From the NCBI RefSeq assembly GCF_036320965.1, contig NC_092264.1, forward strand, positions 20,481,883 to 20,545,882: 64,000 nt of DNA. Direction: 5' to 3'. The number at the start of each line of letters is the position of its first letter. Positions within the stretch are counted from its first letter, which is position 1. This DNA comes from Panulirus ornatus (lineage: Eukaryota; Arthropoda; Malacostraca; Decapoda; Palinuridae). A model generated the notes under the pieces. That model was not told the origin of the DNA, ran no database searches, and was given only the letters and a program-made list of their open reading frames with translations. Made by a program: the position numbers and the translations under genes. This document shows, piece by piece, positions 29,064 to 41,715 of the stretch.

Positions 29064-31283
29064 ACATGCATAAATGTCTACAGACAGCTTGAGGAAACTG
29101 TCATATCATATGAAGGAAGGATGATGAATTTAACAACAGGTAGGTTAAATGTCTCTAAATCTCATGAGATTTGGCAAAGCCTGGGGAAACACTATTCAAT
29201 ATTAGAAAAAAAAAAAAAAAAGGAAATGTTGTCCTTCCTTTATGTACTGAGCATTTTTGAAATTTCATTCACATACGTAACTTGAAAAATTGCAAAGGTA
29301 AAGTCTTATCTTCTTTTATGAGAGGAGATTTCTTTATTCCTTGGCTCTGGAACATATATAAAAAAAAAATGACCTTCTTCAAAGGGAAAAAAATCCATTT
29401 GGAAGGCTGAAGAAAAGCCTTTGCTTCCATCAAGGGCAGCAATGACAACATTAAGGACCCTGACATTATCCTCAAAGAAGACTGAGACTAGCAATCTGAA
29501 CTCTGTATGGATTTGTTTGAAATCAGACAGGTTATTCTTCCAGAGATCAAGCTGCAGAAGTGAGAAATCCGAGGATAACTAAACCCATGCTCTTCTAAGA
29601 ACCTTGAAGCAGCACGTAGTCTCTTAAGAAATAAGCCACAGTACTGACCATCAAAATCTTTTTTATAAAAAAAGATTAGACTCTTTTCTAAGACAAACCA
29701 GCTTCACACCAACTGTACTTAGGCTACCATGTTACATTAAGCCTCACAATCAGTTAGAAACCTCCAACCAAAAGGATGAGGAAATGACCCATGGCTTACA
29801 AATAATCCAATTAACATTTATTTGCCAAACACTCCTGCTGGGGCTCCTACATATATACCTCCCTCCTGTTATCTATGGTGTCTCTGGGGGATTAGTCCAA
29901 TGAAGAATATTCTGTGAACATCTGGTTCCCCATGCTGCTGCCAACACCACTGCTTAATTAAAGACATATTTTCACAATACACAGGGAAGGTTTTAATCTC
30001 TTGTATGTCCCTGTCTCCTGAGCTTTCTATGCCATCAAGTAGCCTCTCAATACTTTGTATAGCACTAGTCAGTTATTTCAGACATCCTTTTCATAAACCA
30101 GTGCTTCTTATCATCCTTTTTATCTTTTTGCCCTAACTCTTGCCATGGCCTCTGGTTACTCTTGAAAACCGTTCTCTGTCAGGATCATCAGGATAACTTA
30201 GAAATCTGAAGGCTGTTTGTTATCAGGTTCCCTCATCTTTGCCTACATGGTAGGCAGTGTTATGTGTGTGTGATTATCGAGTCTATGTATAAAAACATCC
30301 ATTGTCCTCATATGTTCAATGATGGTCATTGGGGAGAATCCTCCAAGAAATGCCTCATTTTGTTCATGTAAAGGTGTGCTTAATCCTCATTTAATATGTG
30401 CTCTTTCTCAGATGCTTAAAGAGTTCTGGCTAAAGGTGACCAAAGTGCTCTTTCTCAGATGCTTAAAGAGCTCTATCTAAAGGCAATTAATCATGTACAA
30501 TGGTATCTACAAGAAAAAAATGTAGAACACTCATCAGAACTGTAGTTGTGGCAATCAAGAGCATGATAATAGATTTACACATCTACCTGATGGCAGGGTA
30601 TTACTATCTCTATCTAAAAAGATTCATTATACCACAAAAGCCTTTGTCTGAAGCATTGTGACTGTCATACTCTACAGAAATGGAACAATATTTCTAAGAG
30701 GCAAGTCAAAAGCTGAAATTTCCAACCAAAATTAAACAAAAATAGTACAAAATGTTCAATCCCAATGTGTCAGGAACTGAGTCTTCTTTAGGGCATAATG
30801 CTTTTTTACAATACTCCTGCAATACTCCTGAACCAGTTGAGCTGGAGCTCTTCAATTATTGGTAAATGGATAATGCAATGCTGGAGAAGACACACTAAGC
30901 TCACCCTAAATTCTCAAAACTATGAGTCATTTTCAAGTATACTTCAAGAACACTAACAAGGAAAACATTCAAAATTTTATAGGCACAATGGGTGCTTTCT
31001 AAATCATATCAACAAAATAAAACCTTCAGGTATTTGATGCTGCAACACAAAATATTTTTCAATTAGAGTGGGGCATTTTTTTCTTAAGGGCTGTTGAAAT
31101 GTTAATAACAAAAAGGCATGCTACAACTACAATGGTATCATGCATAACTAAAGAACTACTACTAAAATTTTTGCTTAAACTTTGCAAAGCCAAGAAATGA
31201 GGCAGTTCCAGCTACAATGTTAGGCATATACAGAAAACCACAACAGTTAGTACGTTAAACTGGTAATATTTGGGAGATCATAC
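29064..31283. other. mostly unique DNA, possible intron of the minus-strand gene
   Basis: No repeat of the main families is visible. A minus-strand frame at 29494-29306 (VFFEDNVRVLNVVIAALDGS and following residues) looks somewhat coding but has no clear splice sites. A ~48-bp direct duplication (GTGCTCTTTCTCAGATGCTT) occurs at 30398-30482. If the exon call at 31284-31322 is right, this stretch is at least partly intron downstream of it. Confidence 0.35.
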
Positions 31284-31322
31284 CTCATTCGCAACTCTTC
31301 ATCAATATACTGCAATAGGCTC
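31284..31322 (-). CDS. 39-nt exon candidate of an unrecognised host gene
   Basis: On the minus strand a pyrimidine-bearing acceptor (ACCTTGCTCTCGACAG) precedes GAGCCTATTGCAG, and a consensus donor follows (AATGAG then GTATGA). The 39-nt exon encodes, after completing a split codon, SLLQYIDEELRM and ends with two bases of the next codon. Its phase (2 in, 2 out) matches exactly the donor of the long exon at 32791-33564, giving MSPR-SLLQYIDEELRM across the junction. Sequence identity to a known family is not apparent. Confidence 0.5.
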
Positions 31323-32790
31323 CTGTCGAGAGCAAGGTATACAAAGTATAAGTTAGGTAGCAGGAGCAATACTAATGTAGGATTGGGCAAGGGGCAGGGA
31401 TTCCAAAAGCCCCAGAGTCTCAGACAAGGTGGGGCAATGAGTTCTGTGTTCGTGAATGACAAACTGTCAAGAACAAACCAAAATTGAAAAAAGACTCGTT
31501 AAAAATATGCTTCTGAACAGATAAGAAATTAAAGTAAAATTGCGAGTTATAGAATCAAAAGAATAAAAAAAAGTATACTGGAAAACCATTATACAGAAAA
31601 CATTTTTTTCTATTCTAGGCCTAAATTGAAAAAATATATATATGCCTCATACAAAATAATGTTACATGACGATACCTAATCACTGGAAAATAAACTGTGA
31701 TTCAGGCTAACTTCTTCCTATTTTCAGGAAGCATCAGTTCTTAATAGCATCACAGAGAAACAAAATCTAGGACTATGTAGGTTAAATTCATATTTTGCAA
31801 GAGAATGAATGACATTTAAAACATCTACAACATATAGAATCAGAAAAGATATCACAACAATCCATCATTTACGAACACAGTCGCTAGAGGGTCAGTCGAG
31901 CTACATCCTATTATGGAGAAACATTCACGTACCTAAATGTGACAACCTGCCACATACACTGCCAAAGTAATATTCTACATTAATATCATCATTCTGCACG
32001 CTATGAACAAGGTAAGTATATTATAATCAAAGCTACAGTATATGCAGTAAAACATTGTACTATACAAAGCCAACATTACCTATTGTAGCATGAACAAATA
32101 TTCTGCTAAATTGTTCTCATTTCATCTACTATTGTAAATTAAAAAGAATCAAAACATTTGGTTATTATTATATTTTGTACACCAGGCTGAGGAACAAATG
32201 AAGTGTTAAACCTATTCATAATGACCTGACATGAGAAAATTATGATATGCCAAACTATATATGGCAAAGGTAAAAATGCTTTCATTTCATACAAGCTCTT
32301 TTAGAGATAATATGCAAAACAAAATGAATCTGCAATAAATTTGCAATGCAAATTCTACAATAGCCTTGTTACTTGAAAAAACTCCTATAACAACATTTGG
32401 TGACATGACTTTATCATAGAATTAACCACAACAATAAAGTTATTGCAAAAAGACTGAATGTCTCAAAGATACACACATAGAATTGAAAAATCTGTGTACT
32501 TCTAATGTATTATCAAACACCTTTGAGAACATTCATTTCTTTACTCATCACTGAAGGTCAACTTTGTGCTGTGGTGATAGTATGCCAAAGATTCATGCCA
32601 AAATGAAAATTGCACCAATATCATCATGGGAAAAAAATAATTACACTAATATGACACAGTTAAATCACAGAAGTGGCATAAATCACCTTCAAATATCTTT
32701 GTAAACAAATACTATTCATTCAATAAAACCATCCAGGCAAGAAAAGTTTCCCCCTTATGTAACCAATCAAGAACTTAGTCAAAAAACTAC
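31323..32790 (-). other. predicted intron between the two host exon candidates
   Basis: The stretch starts (minus strand) with GTAGTT and ends with GACAG. It is AT-rich, without recognised repeats or sustained frames. Confidence 0.45.
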
Positions 32791-33564
32791 CTTGGAGACA
32801 TTCGCAGAACATCAGAGCCTGAGAGAGGGCGTTTCTCCCTTCTTTGAGTATCTGGCACTCCCTCAGTTGTGGGAGGAGCTTCCTGGACATCCCGGAATGA
32901 GGAGGGGGCTTGTTGTGGGGCAATCAAGGAACCCATATCTCTCTTCGATTGGTGCCGATGTCGTTTGTAGTGTCGAGAATGATAACGGGACTGAGTGGTG
33001 CATTCAGTCTCTTGGTCAGATTGGTCATGTGAGGTTAATGAATGATAAGGTATGGTTGTGTCATCTGAATAGTCTGGTATGAGGCAACTTGGTCTCTGAC
33101 AGTCAGCAACAGTGCAAGTGGGATCATGGTATGGAACTTCCCCATCCTTAAGGATAAAAGAGGTTGTCATATAATCACTGTTATCAGCATCAGGTTCAGA
33201 GCACCCAGTGTTCCCATCTAAGTAAGAAAATTCATTGTCTTGCTCCCTCTGACTGCAAAGCTTATTCAAGAAATAGTCAGGAGAATAAGTACTGTGACAG
33301 TTTCCAACACTGATGTTCATGCCACTCTCTGCTATTCGGGGATCAGAATTTTGTGTGGAAACTAAGATGGAATCTGAGGGATTATCATATGTCATGTCAG
33401 AATGGTATGACACGTTAAGTGGAGGTAAGTTTGCATAGTCTCTATCACCACTGTCTGCACCTAGTCTGAAATAGTCACCATTTTCATTAGGGCCATTTGC
33501 AGCGATGTCCCTGCGCTCCCTCCTACCCCTCCGTGCGCCAGGCAGTGACTGGGTCCAGATCAGA
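32791..33564 (-). CDS. 774-nt internal exon candidate, hydrophilic (cytoplasmic-tail-like) protein
   Basis: On the minus strand a good acceptor (CCTCATTGTTGTCACTAG) opens an exon of 774 nt. It ends at CCAAG followed by the donor GTAGTT; read through, that donor would give an immediate stop. The translation begins LIWTQSLPGARRGRRERRDI and continues through NGDYFRLGADSGDRDYANLPPL and a long Ser/Asp/Tyr-rich, low-hydrophobicity stretch to HSRHYKRHRHQSKRD and PLSGSDVLRMSPR. The short hydrophobic start, the basic patch GARRGRRERR and the many Tyr residues in acidic context would suit the cytoplasmic tail of a membrane protein, but I do not recognise it. No stops occur over 258 codons in AT-rich DNA, and phase symmetry with the 39-nt exon supports a real gene. 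Other exons are not located. Confidence 0.6.
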
Positions 33565-34649
33565 CTAGTGACAACAATGAGGTTGCCTTGAGAACTTATT
33601 CATACAAGTGGAAAATAAGTACTTAATGTTAAATTTATACCTCGTCTGACATACATTAAACTAGTGGCAATTATGTTCATTTACAAATATAAATATGCTT
33701 CCTTGAAAATATTAATCTTATGCTGCTTTTCAGAGACATTATTTTCTTGCATCTGGTCCCAGAAGATCTTCCATTGGAAAATATTTCAACTTATTCAACA
33801 GGGTTGACAAGTGCACTGCATTTTATGTTGTTTAATTTGTTAATCTGCTGCTTTGCTGATACCTTTGCAAACATTAGTTAGTATTTTATTCCAATTCTAT
33901 TCTTTGAGATAATAGTCAGTAAAGTATTGCTTCCAACAAGGTTATCATCAGAAAATGAATGATGTTAAGTCAATTGAACCTGAAAGTCTACTATGAGATT
34001 AGTACTTAAGAACAGAAGGTAGGAGCCACCAAACAGATGTCTGTTAACTTAAGCTAACTGGGTAAAGGCTGAATCATCTTTTCTGTCATTACAAATCAGA
34101 GCTTCAAAGTTTCTAGCTACTGAATAACCACTTGTCTCCCCACTTCCAGTTATGACTGCAACCACAAAACACAATATCTTGACTGTTTATTTGTAATTAA
34201 GTAAATTCAACTAAAAAGGTTTGCAAAGATATTATCCATGTGTATTATCAAATATTTTCAATTTACAACTTAACTAACCAGTTAAAACTAAAACTGTTGG
34301 AAAGAGGACTCCTCTTCCTCAAAGTTTTCAATCAAGGAACATTCATCAACACATTGAGCAGGTTTCTGTGAGTGACATACTTTTTAATCTTAGGGTCTCA
34401 TGTATAAAAACATAGCCTCCAAAATTAAAAGTAAAAGAAAAAACACTTCAATGAAAGAGGAATAGCAATACAACTCTTCATACAATTCTAAAAAAAAATT
34501 CTCTCATTATTTGGAATGTTAAAATCCTTTAGTCAATACTGCTGTTTTTATCCCAGGGGTCCCATGGGTAAAGTTATTTATGTAAAAAAAAGACAAAGTG
34601 GCATTCTTTGTTTTCCTAAATAGTTTTATTGAAATACTGCTTGCCTGTT
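33565..34649. other. AT-rich DNA, nothing recognised, possibly upstream intron
   Basis: No open frame or repeat stands out. If the exon at 32791-33564 is internal, this is intron upstream of it on the minus strand. Confidence 0.4.
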
Positions 34650-35100
34650 TTTACAGCTCCTATAATCTGATACCTTTAGAGGGCACGGGTATCATCACTT
34701 TGTGAATGGGTAACAACCATTCCTCAACAAGCAGAACCTTCATATATAATAACCTATTTCTACTGTAAAAGGAAGGAGTTTTACACACCTGGGACCCTAT
34801 CTCTTGAATATTCCCTACCTGGTCATCCAGCTTTTTATTCAGCCTCTCCTGTGATACAGTGTCAGAAACTTTCTGGCAGTCCAGATACAAACATTCAACA
34901 GAAGCCTTTCCACTGATCTTTAAGCTTCTTAACTTTCCTAAGTATGACCAGGATAAATGACTAAAAGTCCAATGTAACCATAATTGGTCACCCCCTTCCT
35001 TCCTGATTATAACCATCAATTTGTCTCCTTTAACAAAATTCAATACCCTCCAGTACTCTTTTAATAAGCATAAATTTCTCTCCTCTTTCTTTCTCATCTG
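34650..35100 (-). pseudogene. possible RT fragment of a second LINE type (CR1/L2/jockey-like)
   Basis: The minus-strand frame 35097-34660 contains GKASVECLYLDCQKVSDTVS followed by QERLNKKL. This resembles the xxVxxVYLDFQKAFDTVxHxxLLxKL block (RT motif A) of CR1/L2/jockey-type LINEs, and the distance to the preceding FVKG is plausible. The catalytic region reads LDCQKVSD where LDFQKAFD is expected. It is clearly different from the RTE family that dominates the window. Only this short block supports it, so the call is tentative; the upstream part is broken by a minisatellite. Confidence 0.4.
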
Positions 35101-35378
35101 GTGTATGATCTTCCAAACCAGTGATGTACATCTACCAATTTCCTGCTTTCCTAATCTTTCTAATTTCTATGCCATCCACTTTTCAGCTACAACCTTCAGA
35201 GTTGAACTGTGAACCTCTGCTTCACTGACTTCCTCTAAAATCTTTCTTTTAGCTAACAAGCATTGGTCCTGCATGCTCTGTAATTTTCTAAACTTTTCAT
35301 CAACTTAGCCACAGATTTCTTTGATTGCTTCATGCCTAACGGTGCATATTATTCTTTCTGCAGCCTCACTTAATTTCC

Positions 35379-35623
35379 TGTGTATCTCTGTTTGTGTGAC
35401 CCCAGGTCTATGTTCCTTCCTGTGAACCTTTGTAAGACCCACAGGTCTATGTTCCTTCCTGTGTATCTCTTTGTATGGCCCCCAGGTCTATGTTCCTTCC
35501 TATGTATCTCTTTGTATGACCCCCAGGTCAATGTTCCTTCCTGTGTATCTCTTTGTATGACCCCCAGGTCTATGTTCCTTCCTGTGTATCTCTGTTTGTA
35601 TGACCCTATGTCTATGTTCCTTT
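35379..35623. repeat. 41-bp minisatellite, about six units
   Basis: Units of TGTGTATCTCTTTGTATGAC plus CCCCAGGTCTATGTTCCTTCC are repeated about six times with 38-43 bp length. The unit length is not a multiple of three, so it breaks any frame crossing it. On the minus strand single units read RNIDLGVIQRDTQ. Confidence 0.9.
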
Positions 35624-37649
<2,026 letters not shown>

Positions 37650-39180
37650 TATTATTTATTTATTTTGCTTTGTCACTGTCTGCCGCGTTAGCGAGGTAGC
37701 GCAAGGAAACAGACGAAAGAATGGCCCGACCCGCCCACATACACATATATATATACATACACGTCCACACACGCAAATATACATACCTATACATCTCGAT
37801 GCACACATATATATACACACACAGACATATACATATATACACATGTACATAATTCATACTGTCTGCCTTTATTTGTTCCCATCGCCACCTCGCCACACAT
37901 GGAAGAACAACCCCCTCCCCCCTCATGTGTGCGAGGTAGTGCTAGGAAAGGATACCAAAGGCCCCATTCATTCACACTCAGTCTCTAGCTGTCATGTAAT
38001 AATGCACCGAAACCACAGCTCCCTTTCCACATCCAGGCCCCACAGAACTTACCCCAGATGCTTCACATGCCCTGGTTCAATCCATTGATAGCACGTCAAC
38101 CCCGGTATACTACATCGTTCCAATTCACTCTATTCCTTGCACGTCTTTCACCCTCCTGCATGTTCAGGCCCCGATCACTCAAAATCTTTTTCACTTCATC
38201 TTTCCACCGAAAATTTGGTCTCCCACTTCTCCTCGTTCCCTTCACCTCTGGCACATATATCCTCTTTGTCAATCTTTCCTCACTCATTCTATCCATGTGA
38301 CCAAACCATTTAAAAACACCCTCTTCTGCTCTCTCAACCACACTCTTTTTATTTCCACACATCTCTCTTACCCTTACATTACCTACTTGATCAAACCACC
38401 TCACACCACATATTGACTTGACCCTCAACTCTACTGTACCTAATAAATATCCTTGCTCTTATTCACATTTACTCTTAACTTTCTTCTTTCACACACTTTA
38501 CCAAACTCAGTCACCAGCTTCTGCAGTTTCTTACATGAATCAGCCACTAGTGCTGTATCATCAGTGAACAACAACTGACTCACTTCCCAAGCTCTCTCAT
38601 CCACAACAAACTGCATACTTGCCCCTCTTTCCAAAACTCTTGCATTCACCTTCCTAACAAACCCATCCATAAACAAATTAAACAACCATGGAGACATCAC
38701 ACACCCCTGCCGCAAACCTACATTCACTGAGAACCAATCACTTTCCTCTCTTCCTACACGTACACATGCCTTACATCCTCGATAAAAACTTTTCACTGCT
38801 TCTAACAACTTGCCTCCCACACCATATATTCTTAATACCTTCCACAGAACATCTCTATCAACTCTATCATATGCCTTCTCCAGATCCATAAATGCTACAT
38901 ACAAATCCATTTGTTTTTCTAAGTATTTCTCATATACATTCTTCAAAGCAAACACCTGATCCACACATCCTCTACCACTTCTCAAACCACACTGCTTTTC
39001 CCCAATCTGATGCTCTGTACATGCCTTCACCCTCTCAATCAATACCCTCCCATATAATTTACCAAGAATACTCAACAAACTTATACCTCTGTCATCTGAG
39101 CACTCACTCTTATCCCCTTTGCCTTTATACAATGGCACTATGCAAGCATTCCGCCAATCCTCAGGCACCTCACCATGGAT
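37650..39180 (-). mobile_element. RTE-type LINE copy M, long-UTR subfamily, internally deleted and 5'-truncated
   Basis: The tail (ATTATTTATTTATTTTGC) abuts copy L. The long 3' UTR reaches about 38100 and the C-terminal region 38428-38096. A deletion of about 0.3 kb follows at 38414 (CATATTG joined to ACTTGACCC, with ATTG microhomology in the sister copies). The frame 39306-38440 contains RT from IHGEVPEDWRNACIVPLYKG through motif A and GLRQGC, and a box altered to [13 protein letters not shown]. The copy ends at GGATCATATATATA, where the poly-T and hairpin of copy N begin. Confidence 0.9.
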
Positions 39181-39192
39181 CATATATATATA
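39181..39192. repeat. short (TA)n at the N-M junction
   Basis: Five or six TA units lie between the truncated 5' end of copy M and the 13-base T run (tail) of copy N. Confidence 0.85.
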
Positions 39193-40168
39193 TTTTTTTT
39201 TTTTTATACTTTGTCGCTGTCTCCCGCGTTTGCGAGGTAGCGCAAGGAAACAGACGAAAGAAATGGCCCAACCCCCTCCCATACACATATATATACATAC
39301 GTCCACACACGCAAATATACATACCTACACAGCTTTCCATGGTTTACCCCAGACGCTTCACATGCCCTGCTTCAATCCACTGACAGCACGTCAACCCCGG
39401 TATACCACATCGATCCAATTCACTCTATTCCTTGCCCTCCTTTCACCCTCCTGCATGTTCAGGCCCCGATCACACAAAATCTTTTTCACTCCATCTTTCC
39501 ACCTCCAATTTGGTCTCCCTCTTCTCCTTGTTCCCTCCACCTCCGACACATATATCCTCTTGGTCAATCTTTCCTCACTCATCCTCTCCATGTGCCCAAA
39601 CCACTTCAAAACACCCTCTTCTGCTCTCTCAACCATGCTCTTTTTATTTCCACACATCTCTCTTACCCTTACGTTACTCACTCGATCAAACCACCTCACA
39701 CCACACATTGTCCTCAAACATCTCATTTCCAGCACATCCATCCTCCTGCGCACCACTCTATCCATACCCCACGCCTCGCAACCATACAACATTGTTGGAA
39801 CCACTATTTATTCAAACATACCCATTTTTGCTTTCCAAGATAATGTTCTCGACTTCCACACATTCTTCAAGGCTCCCAGGATTTTCGCCCCCTCCCCCAC
39901 CCTATGATCCACTTCCGTTTCCATGGTTCCATCCGCTGCCAGATCCACTCCCAGATATCTAAAACACTTCACTTCCTCCAGTTTTTCTCCATTCAAACTT
40001 ACCTCCCGATTGACTTGACCCTCAACCCTAATGTACCTAATAACCTTGCTCTTATTCACAATTACTCTTAACTTTCTTCTTTCACACACTTTACCAAACT
40101 CAGTCACACCAGCTTCTGCAGTTTATTTCACATGAATCAGCCACCAACGCTGTATCATCAGCGAACAT
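39193..40168 (-). mobile_element. RTE-type LINE copy N, recombinant between copies P and L
   Basis: The 3' part (39193-39970) shares private variants with copy P: GACATGGTTGAGAG for the usual CGTGG, MDRVV preceded by WG, and CTTTCCAAGATAATG. It has the short UTR. The 5' part (40000-40168) shares private variants with copy L (TTACCTCCCGATTG, CACAATTACTC) and ends at the same FADD truncation as L. The switch lies within 39971-39999. The RT C-terminal frame 39804-39391 is open. This is the hybrid copy expected from unequal crossing-over between L and P. Confidence 0.85.
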
Positions 40169-41697
40169 ATTATTTATTTATTTTGCTTTGTCACTGTCTG
40201 CCGCGTTAGCGAGGTAGCGCAAGGAAACAGACGAAAGAATGGCCCGACCCCCCACATACACATAAATATATACATACACGTCCACACACGCAAATATACA
40301 TACCTATACATCTCGATGCACACATATATATACACCACACAGACATATACATATATACACATGTACATAATTCATACTGTCTGCCTTTATTTGTTCCCAT
40401 CGCCACCTCGCCACACATGGAAGAACAACCCCTCCCCCCTCATGTGTGCGAGGTAGTGCTAGGAAAGGATACCAAAGGCCCCATTCATTCACACTCAGTC
40501 TCTAGCTGTCATGTAATAATGCACCGAAACCACAGCTCCCTTTCCACATCCAGGCCCCACAGAACTTACCCCAGATGCTTCACATGCCCTGGTTCAATCC
40601 ATTGATAGCACGTCAACCCCGGTATACTACATCGTTCCAATTCACTCTATTCCTTGCACGTCTTTCACCCTCCTGCATGTTCAGGCCCCCGATCACTCAA
40701 AATCTTTTTCACTTCATCTTTCCACCGAAAATTTGGTCTCCCACTTCTCCTCGTTCCCTTCACCTCTGGCACATATATCCTCTTTGTCATCTTTCCTCAC
40801 TCATTCTATCCATGTGACCAAACCATTTAAAAACACCCTCTTCTGCTCTCTCAACCACACTCTTTTTATTTCCACACATCTCTCTTACCCTTACATTACC
40901 TACTTGATCAAACCACCTCACACCACATATTGACTTGACCCCCAACTCTACTGTACCTAATAAATATCCTTGCTCTTATTCACATTTACTCTTAACTTTC
41001 TTCTTTCACACACTTTACCAAACTCAGTCACCAGCTTCTGCAGTTTCTTACATGAATCAGCCACTAGTGCTGTATCATCAGTGAACAACAACTGACTCAC
41101 TTCCCAAGCTCTCTCATCCACAACAAACTGCATACTTGCCCCTCTTTCCAAAACTCTTGCATTCACCTTCCTAACAAACCCATCCATAAACAAATTAAAC
41201 AACCATGGAGACATCACACACCCCTGCCGCAAACCTACATTCACTGAGAACCAATCACTTTCCTCTCTTCCTACACGTACACATGCCTTACATCCTCGAT
41301 AAAAACTTTTCACTGCTTCTAACAACTTGCCTCCCACACCATATATTCTTAATACCTTCCACAGAACATCTCTATCAACTCTATCATATGCCTTCTCCAG
41401 ATCCATAAATGCTACATACAAATCCATTTGTTTTTCTAAGTATTTCTCATATACATTCTTCAAAGCAAACACCTGATCCACACATCCTCTACCACTTCTC
41501 AAACCACACTGCTTTTCCCCAATCTGATGCTCTGTACATGCCTTCACCCTCTCAATCAATACCCTCCCATATAATTTACCAAGAATACTCAACAAACTTA
41601 TACCTCTGTCATCTGAGCACTCACTCTTATCCCCTTTGCCTTTATACAATGGCACTATGCAAGCATTCCGCCAATCCTCAGGCACCTCACCATGGAT
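40169..41697 (-). mobile_element. RTE-type LINE copy O, duplicate of copy M
   Basis: It is collinear with copy M over its entire length, including the internal deletion (now at about 40932), the FTDDTALV box, the truncated 5' end at ATGGATCATATATATA and the long 3' UTR. The offset is 2,517-2,518 bp. A few substitutions and 1-4 bp indels separate the two. The frame 41700-40957 repeats the RT piece of copy M. Confidence 0.9.
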
Positions 41698-41715
41698 CAT
41701 ATATATATATATATA
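41698..41715. repeat. (TA)n at the P-O junction
   Basis: About nine TA units lie between the truncated 5' end of copy O and the 11-base T run that is the tail of copy P. Confidence 0.9.

Noticed and set aside
29306..29494. Minus-strand frame VFFEDNVRVLNVVIAALDGS as an additional exon of the host gene
   Set aside because: No convincing acceptor/donor pair in a matching phase was found, and the frame is short.
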